A stretch of 60,000 bases of DNA from Cryptomeria japonica. Lineage: Eukaryota > Streptophyta > Pinopsida > Cupressales > Cupressaceae. The notes beneath the pieces are model-generated. The model saw nothing but the letters and a program-made list of their open reading frames with translations, searched no databases and was not told where the DNA came from. Where the stretch lies: the NCBI RefSeq assembly GCF_030272615.1, contig NC_081408.1:618696476-618756475 (forward strand), in the 5' to 3' direction. The translations under genes were made by a program, and so were the position numbers. Position 1 is the first letter of the stretch. Every line of letters begins with the position of its first letter. Shown piece after piece: positions 1 to 10,849 of this stretch.

Positions 1-487
1 GGTCATACAATGTTCTTTACCAGAACAAATACTATTAGGAATCTCAATCTCTGTTAGGGGATAAGTCTAATTAAAGACTACCTTGTGAGAGGATTTTACA
101 TCCATATATGTGAATCACCTTGTTAGAGGATTTACAAAGGCTTTTCTAGGCCTACCCGGTTAAGGGTTTCTAACTTGTCAAAGATGTGAGTAATCAACAA
201 GTGAATGATCTAGCAAATGACACAGCCTGCTTGGTTAGATCCATGATAGCTCATTGCTAATGCATTTCAGTATTACTTCAGTCTTCAGTAAATCCACACT
301 CTGCTAGAGCACACAGACTTGATCTTTTCTGTTAAGATTGCACATACAAGAACTCATCAACCACCACAAACCCTAACAACTAAACACATTCTAAAACCCT
401 AGACATGATGTCCTTAAAAGGAATCTGATTTCATGTCGGTCCAATAGGATTACCTAGCATGCATTTCCTTCTTAAATTTATTAAAAT
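1..487 (-). repeat. Partial LTR (U3/R part), copia-type family A
   Basis: Read on the minus strand, this stretch matches the middle of the solo LTR at 18980-20147 block by block. Shared blocks include GACATCATGTCTAGGGTTT, CCCTTAACCGGGTAGGCC, AAATCCTCTAACAAGGTG and GAACATTGTATGACC. The window starts inside the LTR, so the U5 end is missing. Next to the internal side lies a G-rich tract (reverse complement of positions near 490-496) that could be a polypurine tract. Most of the U3 seen in the solo copy is absent. It may be the 3' LTR of the pol-less element to its right or a separate insertion. It is closer to the 18980 copy than to the LTR at 10850-12002, which argues for a separate origin. 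Confidence 0.7.
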
Positions 488-504
488 ATCCCCCTGAAAT
501 ATCA

Positions 505-1356
505 TCAAACTTGTTTTTTCAGCATCTGAATGTTGTTCTTCATCTGCAATAGGGTAGGTGTCCCGATTATCCATTGTACATCACCAATACCAAGGAAAAA
601 GTTTTGGAAATAAAAGAATAAGCCCAAAATCAGTTGTCCAAATTTAAATCTCAGCCTTTTTTCCTTCTTCACAACTTCAAGATTCACCATTAATTGACTC
701 CTTAGAGTTTCAGTCAAGTCATAGTCAACATTTTCCTTAATCATTTGGTATGTAGTGTGAATAGCTGCCGTCGGGATACTGTTCATCCTACTTGAATAGA
801 AAATTCTATAGCCAATCACCATAGATGCAAATTTCACAACGAGATCATTAATATCATTCATAGCCATGACTCTTTTATCCTATCTAGATCCAATTAACTT
901 CTCAACATCATTATTAGGTATAGACCTAAGCAATGGCACTTCACTGCTTGAGGAGAAGCCGATTACAACATGGATTGCTTCCTTAGTAATTTTGTGAGGT
1001 CTGTCCAACCACATGAAATGATCATGAATGCAGCTCAAAAAAAATCTCACCAACTCATCATCAAAGTTATCAATGAAATTGATTGCATGATGAAAACCTT
1101 TATCAGTTATGCTTCTTAATTGTTCTTTCAATCTTCCCTGTTCATTGGATAGAGATCTGTATTGTTCATAAATAACTGCAACTCCCAAGTCTTCAAGTTT
1201 TTAGTGATAAAAGGATCTTACATCCTCTACACGCAAAATACCATTTGATACACTGAATAGGGTACCGATAGGGTCACTTTCCTCCAACTTGTATGGATGT
1301 CAGTTGTATTCACGTCTTTCCCTCTCGGTCACATCAACTAGATGTGGAGTATCCAT
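505..1356 (-). pseudogene. ORF2 of the outer pol-less LTR element, decayed
   Basis: A single minus-strand frame from the ATG at 1356 to the stop at 505 is broken by in-frame stops near 1305, 1204 and 880. It aligns with the ORF2 start of the inner element (6650-5799). Shared landmarks are a WLDRPHKITKEAI block (inner: WIDRPYKITKEAI), a FASMVIGY block (inner: FGSMVIGY), an AAYKMMREN-like block and a Gly-Gln-Leu stretch followed by FFYFQN. No reverse transcriptase, integrase or protease motif is present. I do not recognise the family with certainty. The general look, a plant-transposon-associated domain of about 250 residues, is inference. Two independent copies at the same place after gag show it is a real conserved reading frame. 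Confidence 0.6.
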
Positions 1357-1693
1357 ACTACAATATGCAAAACTTCAAAGCAAAGAGTAAGATTCACTGA
1401 TAAATACCTCTCCTGCTTCGGTGCAAGGGTTTCCAACCATAAAAAACTTTCAATACTTGATCACTGAATCAAACTTCACTTTGATCACCTCAAATGTTGC
1501 TAAATGATTTGAATGCTGCTTGCACAAACTTATCTTTTCTCTACTCACTTCGCCAATAGTTCTCAAGATGCAAAGTGACAAATGAAATTCAAAAAGTTCT
1601 ATTTATTATTCTAACTACTACAATAAATGTATTTACTGACAAAACTCTTAAACGCGTTAACATACTCTAAATCATATTACCGATAGCAAAACC
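1357..1693. other. Spacer between gag and ORF2 of outer element
   Basis: About 340 bp of AT-rich sequence between the gag remnant and the ORF2 start, with many stops in every frame. It corresponds in position to the spacer 6651-7007 of the inner element. I see no other feature. Confidence 0.5.
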
Positions 1694-2275
1694 TCAAAGA
1701 TATTTACCGGTTATGATCCAAAAACACATTAAAACATCAAAAAGTATTAAAATATGCAGATTCAACTTATAGTACATCATCCAGGGGTTCAACTCAAGAT
1801 TTGACAATAAGCTCACCCGAAGTTGTAGAAACATTGGCGGAGATAGATTCTCCACATTAGGTGAAGAATATAATTCCTCAGATAGTTTGTCATCACTCTT
1901 CTTCTTCCAGGTCTTATTCATCTCAGCTCTAGTTTCTTCAATATCAACCTTCTGCTTTCCTTTCTGGTTTGCAGAGTGATTCACCAGTTCGTTCTTCTAT
2001 GTTCTCCAAAACTTGGCAATGTGTCCCAGTTTGTTATAATTATAACATGCCATTCCAGATTATGTCCATGGTCCTGCATTGCCTCTGCCTATTCTTCTTC
2101 TGCAACTCATTTCTACATGTCCAATGTTGTTAGAGATTAAACAAATCACATTGACTCTCTTTTCCATCTCATAGGGACTAGACTGGTTAACATAGGGTAT
2201 TTGTCAAAAAAAAATTCCTTCGATCAGTGAAATTCCTTCTCCAATCACCAATAGGTCTTGGTTTCATGTGAGGTG
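1694..2275 (-). pseudogene. gag C-terminal half of outer pol-less element
   Basis: On the minus strand this continues the gag that begins at 10835 and is interrupted by the inner element at 2281-9929. Two decayed zinc-knuckle-like motifs are visible. One reads N-N-I-G-H-V-E-M-S-C near 2110. The other, CYNYNKLGHIAKFW near 2040, has lost its second and last cysteines. The end is a charged lysine- and glutamate-rich tail from about 1984 to 1694. Zinc knuckles of this type bind genomic RNA in Gag proteins. Several stops interrupt the frame. The matching first half, with a coiled coil and a further knuckle, lies at 9930-10835. Confidence 0.6.
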
Positions 2276-2280
2276 TTGGA

Positions 2281-3187
2281 TATTGGAATCCAATAACATT
2301 GAGAGGGGGGGTGAATCAGTTTTATACTAGAATTGTCAATTTTAGCCTTATTAAAGCATGCGTACACCAACCAGTATACCGGTACATACATAATTGAACG
2401 AAGTAAAGCAACCAATAAGCCAATCACATAAATGAACACCATAACATGCATAATTATACGTGGAAAGAATCAAAGAGGAAAAACCATGATGGGATTTGTG
2501 ATCGACAATATCAATCCATTGGACATATGAAGAGATATTACAAAATATAGGGGCCTGCACTTCCAGGAAGGCTTACAGCCTAGAGCACACTGCTCAATCA
2601 CAAAAGGAACCTCACTGACTACAATCTAGATAATTGATTGAACTGCAAAGATAGCATCTTCTATTCCTGAATACAGTTTCGGTTAAGCTCTGTCTGTTCT
2701 GATCTGAAACCTTAAACCCTTTACCAGAATAACCCTTTACAAAAATATGCTCACATACATGATCTCTCTGATATATTTAGTATTACTTAACATCCATATT
2801 CACATCCATACCATTACATCAAAAAATGATCTATCCAACTGGCCTATATACCCTATAAAATTTATCATGCCTTATGTCGGCTTATAAAGATATTTACAAT
2901 ATCAAAATGCATGTCGGCTAGATAACATAAACACATGAATATCAAAAAAAATTTCCAAAGCTGGACCCAAAAGATGTCGACCTCCAATACCAATAACCTT
3001 ATTCTAAACCATGTCGACCTGCATTTCCGGTAAAAAGAAATCCTTCCATCCTGTTGGTGTTGGTGGTGGTGCCGGTGAAGTGTCTGTCAGTACACAACTA
3101 ACCCAAAATATGAAGCTGGAACAAGATATCATGTTTCCATCAATGAAAACATATTGAAACCAATCAATTGAGTGTCAATTTCCAAAA
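2281..3187 (-). repeat. 3' LTR of inner pol-less element
   Basis: About 907 bp, matching 9002-9929 along its length, including the ends TATTGGAATCCAATAAC on one side and CATATTGAAACCAA on the other. On the minus strand its first bases read TTTTGGAAATTG where the 5' LTR has TGTTGGCAATTG, so the canonical TG has become TT. The far end is TA rather than CA in both copies. The C-rich hairpin is at 2293-2325. Confidence 0.85.
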
Positions 3188-3202
3188 GTCTCCCCCTTTG
3201 GC
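3188..3202 (-). promoter_or_regulatory. Polypurine tract of inner pol-less element
   Basis: The minus strand reads GCCAAAGGGGGAGAC directly before the 3' LTR, the expected position and composition for plus-strand priming. It sits between the arms of an inverted repeat (3133-3145 and 3202-3214, ATCAATG core) that is also present in both complete copia elements of the window. Confidence 0.8.
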
Positions 3203-3372
3203 ATTGATGGCAACACTCATGTGAAAAATGATCATGGTTTCATCTGTCGGTTTCATCTCGAACCTGCTCCCTCTGAGCTAAATTTCTATCAATACAAAAT
3301 ACTCCATAGTTCCATATTTTTCCATATCTCCCCCTACTGCATACAACTCCCTTTTTCTTTTTCACATCTATA
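3203..3372. other. Spacer between ORF2 and polypurine tract
   Basis: A short stretch with stops in all frames between the last ORF2 frame and the polypurine tract. It holds one arm of the inverted repeat that flanks the tract. I see nothing else. Confidence 0.5.
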
Positions 3373-5798
3373 TCACCCCCCTTTGACATCAATGCCAAAA
3401 AATAATACCAAATATCCAAAACCGGGACGAAGAATGAAAAGACTGTAAAATGAATATCCCAAAAATACCTTACTGGAGCTTAATATATTTGAAAATATCC
3501 TGATATGCCTTCTCCAATAGCTCAAGATAAGTATCCCAAATTTAAAAGTGTCAGAAATAGATACAAGTCCATTTAACATATGGGTGAATGACTCTTTCTC
3601 ATTTAACTCTGTCGATGTGGGCTTAGCAACCAAATCTATACACTCCTTCTTATGTACACTGAGTGAATCCAACTGGGGACTTGCCAAACCTCTAAGACTT
3701 CTGGCTCTTCTAATAATTTTGTATTTTTCTTTCTCAAGAATAAAAAAATGGGCTTCCAAAACCAAAATCTTACCATCAATGGATGTAGTCAATGAATTCA
3801 ATCCATTAAAAGAATTGGCTATACTTGCAGTTTTCTCCTGAGATTCCTTAATTTTTCTTATCCAAATTAAATGTAAGAACATATGTGTTACAACATACTC
3901 TATAAATATTTGTACACTACTTTAAAGAATTTTCTATCAATTTCAACTTTTCAATAATCTTCTTCCTCTCAGATTCAATAACTTGATCAAATGTAGCTCT
4001 TTTTGCCCATGTGAACCTCTCCAGTGCTTGTCGGTTTGATATCTTAAGAAAGGATTGGAAATCCTTTGAAATGTTCTATGTAATTATCGTAAGCTTACCG
4101 AAAGGGATCGCTTCTCTGTCAAACTTGCACTCTGGGATTATTCTATGCAAAACAGTGATAGATTGATCAATAATCCCTTTATCCATAGATCCCTCCTTCA
4201 TCATTTTTTGTGCAACCATCATCATAAGTTTAGTAGAACTCATCTCAGTTATGCTTTTCTTTTCAACCTGTGAGGTGTCAATTGACAACAGTGATGGACT
4301 CACTACTGGTTCCCTATCGGATTCCCCTTTCTTATCCTCTAATGTTTTAACCTTTATAGCTTCCTCACTTGCACCGGTGGCTTCGCCACTTGGTGTAGTC
4401 TTAGTAACTGTCGGTTCCTCCCTAGGAACTGTAACCTCAACCTGTACATTTGTATCCGGAGGAATGTTGTCCTCAAAATTAGTATCTTGTATATTATCAA
4501 CCTTTATACTCTCTATATTTGCCTATACATTTGTATCTATTGGGGGCTTAATTTGCACTATCTTAATGTTTTTTTAAATTGAGGGTGAAATACCCATAAT
4601 ACCCTTCCCTTTTCCTTCAAACGGGATGTCTGCAGTATCTTTCTTAGATTTTGATGAAGTATAAAATCCACGGTTCTCTTCAAATAACTTAACCCATGCC
4701 TTGTGGGTCTCCTTGATTATATCATTTACTCTACCTACCATAAGACTGATTATTATATGTTTGTTGTTAAAGATTTTCTTATCTACAACCTCAAGTGTCC
4801 TATCCATCTCCTCTGGACCAATAGAAACACAAACAAATGACAACTCTTGTATCTTTATATGCTTGTCTTCTTGCATTAATGATAGTCTCCTAGAATCTAA
4901 CATATCATATAATTTTTGTTGGTATTTGGTTTTCAATTTCTATCGAGGCTTTCTTATAAATATCCAAATATAACAATATAGCTTCCTCAACTTCTCTTTG
5001 TTCATCATCCTCTAAATTTTCATAATAAAAGTGTACATTCTGTAAAACACCATCTTTAGTAATCTCATCAACTAATTCTACAAAAAAAATTGGTGGATTG
5101 ATAGTTACATTACCATATTCAATTGCCAGATCAATGTCATCCTTCTTCTTCCTTCTTCTAGTACTAGATGGAGCTGAAGGTGTTACTTTTGGTGCTTTCT
5201 TCTGTGTCCTTAACTTGAATGTAAATTTCCTAACTGGTTGCTTTTTAGCCTCTACCTTGGTTTCTTCAGTTTTCTTCCTTATAACCCTTTTGAATGCTAG
5301 AAGTGTGTCATCTTCAAATTCAAATCCAACTGCAATAGGTTCAATAAATACTTATGGTTCTTTCCTATTCCTACCTTTCTCCGGGACAACATTAATCAAT
5401 GCTTTGATGTCCTATGGAGCTTTCTCAACAAACTTGCTTGCCTTTCCTTCCTACTTCTCTCTCTTCTTCCAGTTGAACTTAGTTTCAACATCTTGAGTCT
5501 TCTACTTAGTAGTACCACAGGGCTTCTTAGCTTCATCAATAGGTGCATCAATCAACATGTTTGCATAAGCATCAAGGATTTGTGCATCAACTTCATATCC
5601 CATCTCCTCCATTAAGATCTACTGGGGTTTGACCGCTTCCATGAGTGTTTCATCTTTTTTCACCATGAAGCATATGTCGGTTGAGTATTTTTCAACAATG
5701 TGCTTTGGAACCCTTTCTCTAGATTTCATAGCCTTCTGGAATGCTTAAAAATAACCCCATACTTTGTCATCTCTTTGACTACCTAAAAAAGCAATTGA
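3373..5798 (-). pseudogene. ORF2 C-terminal region, inner pol-less element
   Basis: Downstream of the stop at 5799 the minus strand keeps long open pieces in shifting frames: about 5090-4980, 4936-4574, 4570-4076 and 3882-3373. The pieces are rich in Lys, Glu, Asp and Ile, with a hydrophilic Thr/Pro/Glu-rich stretch around 4560-4310. This suggests a long protein, of the order of 1,000 residues including the N-terminal part, with a disordered and partly helical tail. I recognise no catalytic motif: no YVDD-type RT motif, no integrase D,D,E, no DSG protease. Function is unknown. Frameshifts near 5500, 4980 and 4000 mean it is not translatable now. Confidence 0.45.
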
Positions 5799-6650
5799 CT
5801 ATTTCAGTTGCCTCCCTACTGGGATATCAAATGTCCATTGTCTCTTCCCAAAACTGAGAGTCCCATTCATGAAAAATAGCATTAAACAGACAATTAGGTT
5901 ACCATACCAGAAAGTCCCTTTCTTTTCTCCTTTAATCTTTCCTAGGTTTATCAACAGTTCATCCAACATCCAACCACATAGATCCAATTTCTCATTCTCT
6001 CTCATCATCTTGTAAGCTGCAAAAATGCAAGAGCTAGAAACATAATTCAATCAGTTTGATTGAGTTACCTTGTAACCGATGACCATGCTACCAAATCTGA
6101 TGTCTATGTCAGTGATAGTGTTGATTCTCATAGATCTCTTATCAGATGTTGTGCAAGTAATATTATTGACATGATCATTAGAAACCTTCTTATTCGGGCA
6201 TTGCCCAACCTGTGGTAAATCGGTTATTTCCCTGATGGCCTCCTTTGTAATCTTATATGGTCTATCTATCCAGATAAACTCTCCATGTACTCTACTCAAA
6301 ACGTACCTAACAATTTCATCTTCGAATTCAAGAATATCCAGAATGTCGGTAAACCCTAAATCCTCAATGTGTTTGTACTCGGGCTTACTCATTTCAAAAT
6401 CTCCCATTAGCTCACTCATGTACATACTCTTAATATCATTCGTTTCCAAATCCTCAATGTGACAATGGATGTAGGCTCTTACATCTTTGACATACACAAC
6501 TCTTTCTGGGACATGGGAAAAAGCGCCAATCGAATCGTCCAGGGTAGCCACATGCGGATATCGCTTCAAAGTTGGCCTAGGACAGTCCTTGACCTCAACT
6601 ACAGTCAGATTTGCAACAAAGATAGGTAAATATGATGATCTTGCTTCCAT
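5799..6650 (-). pseudogene. ORF2 N-terminal domain, inner pol-less element
   Basis: Open from the ATG at 6650 for 199 codons to a TGA at 6051, then in the same frame for 83 more codons to 5799. The TGA lies where the outer copy has Arg, as a CGA to TGA change would give, so the two pieces were one frame. Landmarks are VEVKDCPRPTLKRYPH near residue 20, GEFIWIDRPYKITKEAI near 120, RINTITDIDIRFGSMVIGY near 180 and an AAYKMMREN block after the stop. The start is chosen because the outer copy also begins an alignable frame about here (1356). It occupies the position of pol after gag. I cannot name the family. Confidence 0.6.
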
Positions 6651-7007
6651 GATTGAGGATAAATACTTGTGAATCAGTGCCGGTGAAAAACCCTAAAGAC
6701 TTCTTCCAATCACCAGTGAAATCTCTCAAGAAGATATCTGATCGCACTGAATCGCCTTTAATCACTCTTAATCGCTTTTGAATGCAAGGTGATCAATAAT
6801 GAAGTAGATTCAATGTTTTATCCTCCAAGAAAAAGAAAAACCCTAATCTTTCATTGACATCAATGACTTCCAATGGAAGATACTAGATCTCAATAAAACA
6901 TCTCCATGCCAGATAAGAATCTCCAATATCTGGAACATCTTCTAGAATCTCTTCCCGGGGCATATGCAACATCTTCATGAATTTTTCCTACCCCTAAGGC
7001 ATCTACC
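6651..7007. other. Spacer between gag and ORF2, inner element
   Basis: About 350 bp without a supported reading frame. It separates the gag stop from the ORF2 ATG, so ORF2 is probably not a simple read-through of gag. I see nothing that identifies a splice or re-initiation signal with confidence. Confidence 0.45.
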
Positions 7008-7384
7008 TCAGTTACCGGATGAGCTTCCTGCTGGTGCAGGAGCAACTTCCTTTACCGGATAAGTAACTGGTGCATTACCATCTGTAGATTGATCTTCTGA
7101 CTTCTTGACCCATCTCTGGGTATGATCTTGTTGGATTTCATTAGCCTTTTCTTTCCCTTTCTCATTTGATCCTCCATTACCAACTGGTGGATTAATGCTT
7201 CTATAGAATTTAGCAATGTGTCCAACCTCATTACATGCATAAAATGTAACATTGTTCTTTTGAATTGCTTTGATAAAACTGGTATAATTGCTTGACCTGC
7301 ATTGATTAGCCATATGTCCGAATTTTCCACATGCATAACATTTTACATTCATTTTGTTGGCATATGCACACTCCAATGAGACAT
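7008..7384 (-). pseudogene. gag C-terminal part with zinc knuckles, inner element
   Basis: The minus strand encodes one good CCHC knuckle, CYACGKFGHMANQC, near 7340-7300. A decayed second one follows (FYACNEVGHIAKFY, first and last Cys lost) near 7240-7200. After them come a Lys/Glu/Gln-rich stretch and an Ala/Pro/Ser tail ending near 7010. It continues the gag cut by the solo LTR at 7385-8153, whose other half (8154-8990) ends in further knuckles. RNA packaging is the family role of such knuckles. Confidence 0.65.
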
Positions 7385-8153
7385 TGTAGGTGATTAAAGG
7401 TTTTGTCATTGATGGCAACCTTACAATCCTATGGCACCGGCAAGGCATTACACTACACCGGCACTAGCAAGATCAGACTCTACACCAACACTCAGACCAC
7501 TGGCACTGGTAGAGAAAGGAAGTATACCGGCACAGAGGCCGACAGGATTTTTGTTATATTATATTTTGTTTATTATTGTAAAATCTTTGTAAGCCGACTT
7601 GGCAAGTTGTAAAATGACTCTTATATATAAGAGAGATCATTGTAGACATTTAGAAGGAGATAAAAAAAAGATATAAGGCAGACCTATTATGCGAAATATA
7701 GGTTAAGGGTTTATGTAAGAAGCAGAGCAGCAACCAGTACTGGATCTAGCATTATAGATGTTATTCTAAAGTAGTACAAGATATTGGATTTGTATAATTC
7801 ATCATTGTAAGTCAGTGAGACTTCCCATTTTGTGTTTCAGCAGTGAGCTCTAGGCATTTGGCCTTCCTGCATGTGCAGGCCCCTCTTGTAGCAGTAATAT
7901 TCTCTTATTTGCCAGTAAGTGAATATTGTGGGTCACAAATCCCATCGAGGTTTTTCCCACACCAGGTTTCCTTGTTAAATCATTGTGTTATGGTGTGTTT
8001 CTTATGTGGTTACTTTCATTTCTGTTTATTGCATTATTTCTTGCATACCGGTACACTGTTATAATATGCTCTACATGTTTTAAGTTAAGAAATTCTATTC
8101 ACCGGTTAGATACTGATTCACCCCCCCTCTCAGTATCTATGGGAATCCTAACA
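7385..8153 (+). repeat. Solo LTR, copia type, inside gag of inner element
   Basis: It starts TGTAGGTG and ends CCTAACA. It has the TTGTCATTGATGGCAAC block near the start and the C-rich hairpin (8108-8138) near the end, like the other copia-type LTRs here. No PBS, internal region or second copy flanks it, so it is a solo LTR left by LTR-LTR recombination. The gag zinc-knuckle region reads on at both sides. ACATT occurs at 7381-7385 and 8153-8157 as a possible 5-bp target duplication, but it overlaps the TG and CA ends by one base, so the exact boundary is uncertain. Confidence 0.75.
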
Positions 8154-8990
8154 CATTCTGCAATCTTTTGTCTTATGACCATACTTATTACATTTAGATA
8201 ATTGACTAGGAGCATAATCAAGGCTCTGATTTGCTCTGTTTCTACATTGCCTAGCCATGTGACCAAATTTATCACAAACAAAACATCTACCATTAAATTT
8301 ATAAGCATTAAACTTCCTTACCGGTGCCTTATGGTTTTGATCTTCACTAGGAGTACCGGAACTCTGTCATTGTTCAAATCCAAGTCCACTGGAATCTCCA
8401 TTCTACCTTTGTCTCTTCAATAACTCATCTAGTTAAACTGAACTAATCTTGAATTTTTCTTTATACTCACTTGCAATAGTTAGATCATCTCTCATAATTA
8501 TCATTTGTCTCTCAAGCTCTTGTTCATTACTCTGGGATTGTACTAAATAAATTCTCAACATATCATTCTCATGAACCAACATACCACATTCTTCAAATTT
8601 GGTCTTCAAAGATACAACAAGATTTTCTTCCTTTTTCTTCTGGTCCTCAATCTCTTTAGACATTCTCATAGTTATAACTTGCATTTCATTTCTCATAACC
8701 ATGTTCTCCTAACTCATCTTTTGACACTGTTCCTTAAGTGCATCTTTCTCTTCATCATCCTGATTTTGCAAAAGTTCCTTTCTCCTAGCTTGAATAGATG
8801 ACAACCTCTCCTGTAGGACAAGAATGAATTCTTTAGCAAAATTCAATTCACCTTGTAGCTTTAATTTCTTCATCCTTTCAACATCATAATCTTCAAGTTC
8901 CATCTCAAGTTGCTTTTCCAAACCCATATCCATGGATTCCGGATTCAGGATCTCCCTCAAGTTGTTAAACTTCCTCCGAGGCACAAGGCT
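8154..8990 (-). pseudogene. gag N-terminal part (coiled coil, knuckles), inner element
   Basis: Directly downstream of the primer site the minus strand encodes two Glu/Lys/Leu-rich stretches typical of coiled coils (9020-8709 and 8702-8433). Zinc knuckles follow: CFVCDKFGHMARQC near 8290-8250 and a Cys-to-His-to-Cys remnant CNKYGHKTKDC near 8190-8160. A stop separates the coiled-coil pieces and a frame change precedes the knuckles. The beginning overlaps the PBS, as in other gag frames that start close to it. The outer element's gag (10835-9930) has the same coiled-coil then knuckle order. Confidence 0.6.
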
Positions 8991-8999
8991 CTGATACCA
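8987..8999 (-). promoter_or_regulatory. Primer binding site (tRNA-Met type), inner element
   Basis: The minus strand reads TGGTATCAGAGCC two bases inside the 5' LTR end. This matches the 3' end of plant initiator tRNA-Met, the usual primer of Ty1/copia elements. It fixes the transcription direction of the element as minus. Confidence 0.9.
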
Positions 9000-9001
9000 A
9001 T

Positions 9002-9929
9002 TATTGGAATCCAATAACACTGAGAGGGGGGTGAATCATTGTTATACCAGAATTATCAATTTTAGCCTTACTAAAGCATGCATACACCAACCGGTATATC
9101 GGTACATACAAAATTGAAAGAAGTAAAGAAACCAATAAGCCAATGACATAAATGAACACCATAACACACAATATTATACGTGGAAAACATCAAAGAGGAA
9201 AAACCATTGTGGGATTTGTGACCCACAATATCAATCCACTAGCCATATGAAGAGATATTACAAAATATGGGGGCTTGCACTTGCAGGAAGGCTTACAACA
9301 TAGAGCACACTGCTAAATCACAAAAGGAGTCTCACTGACTACATATAAATCCATATTACAATCCAGAGAAATGAATGAACTACAAAGATAACATATTCTA
9401 TGCCTAAATACAGTTCTGGTTAACCTCTGTTTGTTCCGATCTGAAACCCTAAACCCTTTACTGAAATAACCCTTTACAAAAATAGCATCACATACATGAT
9501 CGCTCTAATATATTTCGCATTACTTAACATCCATTTTTGCATCCATACTGTTAGATCACAAAATGATCTATCCAACTGACCTATATACCCTGTACAATTT
9601 ATCATACCTTATGTTGGCTTACAAAGATATTTACTATATCAAAATACATATCAGCTAGATAAAATAACACATGAATATCAAAATCAATTTCTGATGATGG
9701 ATCCAATAGATGTCGGCCTCCAATACTGATAACCTTATTCTAAACCATGTCAGCCTGCATTGCCTGTAAAAAGAAATCCTTCCATCCTGCTAGTGTCGGT
9801 GTTGGTGTCGATGTCGGTGAAGTACCTGCCGATAAACAACTAACCCAAAACATGAAGCCGAAACAATATATCATGTTTCCATCAATGAAAACATATTGAA
9901 ACCAACCAATCAAGTTTCAATTGCCAACA
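9002..9929 (-). repeat. 5' LTR of inner pol-less element
   Basis: 928 bp. On the minus strand it starts TGTTGGCAATTG and ends CCAATA next to the PBS. It is homologous to 2281-3187. The hairpin ATAACACTGA/TCATTGTTAT (9014-9023 and 9037-9046) encloses the G-rich (sense C-rich) loop. A GAGGAAAAACCAT block near 9200 is the family's version of the AAAAACCACGGTGGG block seen in other LTRs here. Confidence 0.85.
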
Positions 9930-10835
9930 CAGGATTGTTTGCTCCATATCTACATTCAACTGATTTATGTCCATACATGTTGCATGTATAACACCAACCT
10001 TCAAATCTTCTAGATACATATCTAGTGTTAGGTTTATAAGCAACGTTAATATCAGATCTGCTTCTAAACACATTTGCAGTATGTCCTAGTTTATGATAGT
10101 TAAAACAAATAGGTTTATGAGCTTTCTTATTGTAGGCTTCTGAGCCTTGGGAGTAGTTTTACCTTCATGCATGTTGCTCTTTGTACCAGAAGGTTCTCCC
10201 TTCTCAGATGTATTGTATCCTAACCCAGATGTATCACCTTTCATCCTCTGAGATTGGATCTGTTCATCCAGCATAGAGGAGCTCTTATTGAATTTATCAA
10301 GCTTCTCATTAGCCTTGGCAAGTTCCTTCGTAAGATCTTCATTTCTTTTCATGACGGTCTCTCTAAGAGACATTGCCATTTCAAGATCTGACTATAATGC
10401 TTCTTTTTATTCCTTCTCCTCGTGCCAATGTTCATACAAAGTTTCATTCTCTTGCTTGATATTAAAGATTTCATGCTCTTTATCTCGGATCTGATCCTCA
10501 ACCTTTCTTCTAGCTTCAAGTTCCTCACTCATCCGGATTGTAAGTGCTTCAAGTTCTCTCCTTAGGTTAGTATTTCCACCATTCAAATTATCTACTTCTT
10601 CAACCAGTGCATCAATGTTCACTTTATCTGAAGATCTTCTGTCAGATATCTTCAATAATTATTCAGACAGTTATTTCCTTTTAGCTAGAGATGTCATGTA
10701 TTTACCTCTAAGGGTTTAAAGTTCTTCCTTGGTTTCAGCAAGTTCTCTAGCCATCTCTCTATAGATCATTCCTTCCCCCATATTTGCCTTAGGATTATAG
10801 ATCCCTTCCAAGCAGTTAAGCCTTAAGGAAGTTAG
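9930..10835 (-). pseudogene. gag N-terminal half of outer pol-less element
   Basis: Read from the PBS at 10836-10847, the minus strand encodes Glu/Lys/Arg-rich coiled-coil segments (10655-10407, then 10379-10086). A Ser/Thr/Gly-rich linker and knuckle-like motifs follow, including CYTCNMYGHKSVEC near 9990-9950. The frame then meets the inner element at 9929 and resumes near 2275 with more knuckles. Stops at 10407 and around 10086 show decay. The order coiled coil then CCHC and the distance from the PBS match the inner element, so the two are related families. Confidence 0.6.
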
Positions 10836-10847
10836 GATCTGATACCA
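10836..10847 (-). promoter_or_regulatory. Primer binding site, outer pol-less element
   Basis: The minus strand reads TGGTATCAGATC, one base off the initiator tRNA-Met complement, two bases from the LTR end. Confidence 0.8.
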
Positions 10848-10849
10848 AT

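Larger units (their letters stand above)
2281..9929 (-). mobile_element. Inner pol-less LTR retrotransposon (gag + ORF2)
   Basis: Two LTRs (9002-9929 as 5', 2281-3187 as 3') enclose a Met-tRNA primer site (8987-8999), a gag with coiled coil and CCHC knuckles, a long ORF2 and a polypurine tract (3188-3202). No RT, RNase H or integrase motif is found between the LTRs, so it must be mobilised in trans. It lies inside the gag of a relative whose reading resumes on both sides. The 5-bp flanks are TTGGA and CAGGA, matching at only three positions, so the target duplication is imperfect. A solo LTR (7385-8153) later landed in its gag. The architecture resembles the TR-GAG type of non-autonomous element, but with an extra large ORF. 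Confidence 0.75.

Noticed and set aside
4251-5496. Plus-strand frames with Ser/Leu/Phe-rich products (4251-4577, 4701-4973, 5098-5496)
   Set aside because: They are antisense to the ORF2 C-terminal region. The composition mirrors Lys/Glu-rich codons on minus.
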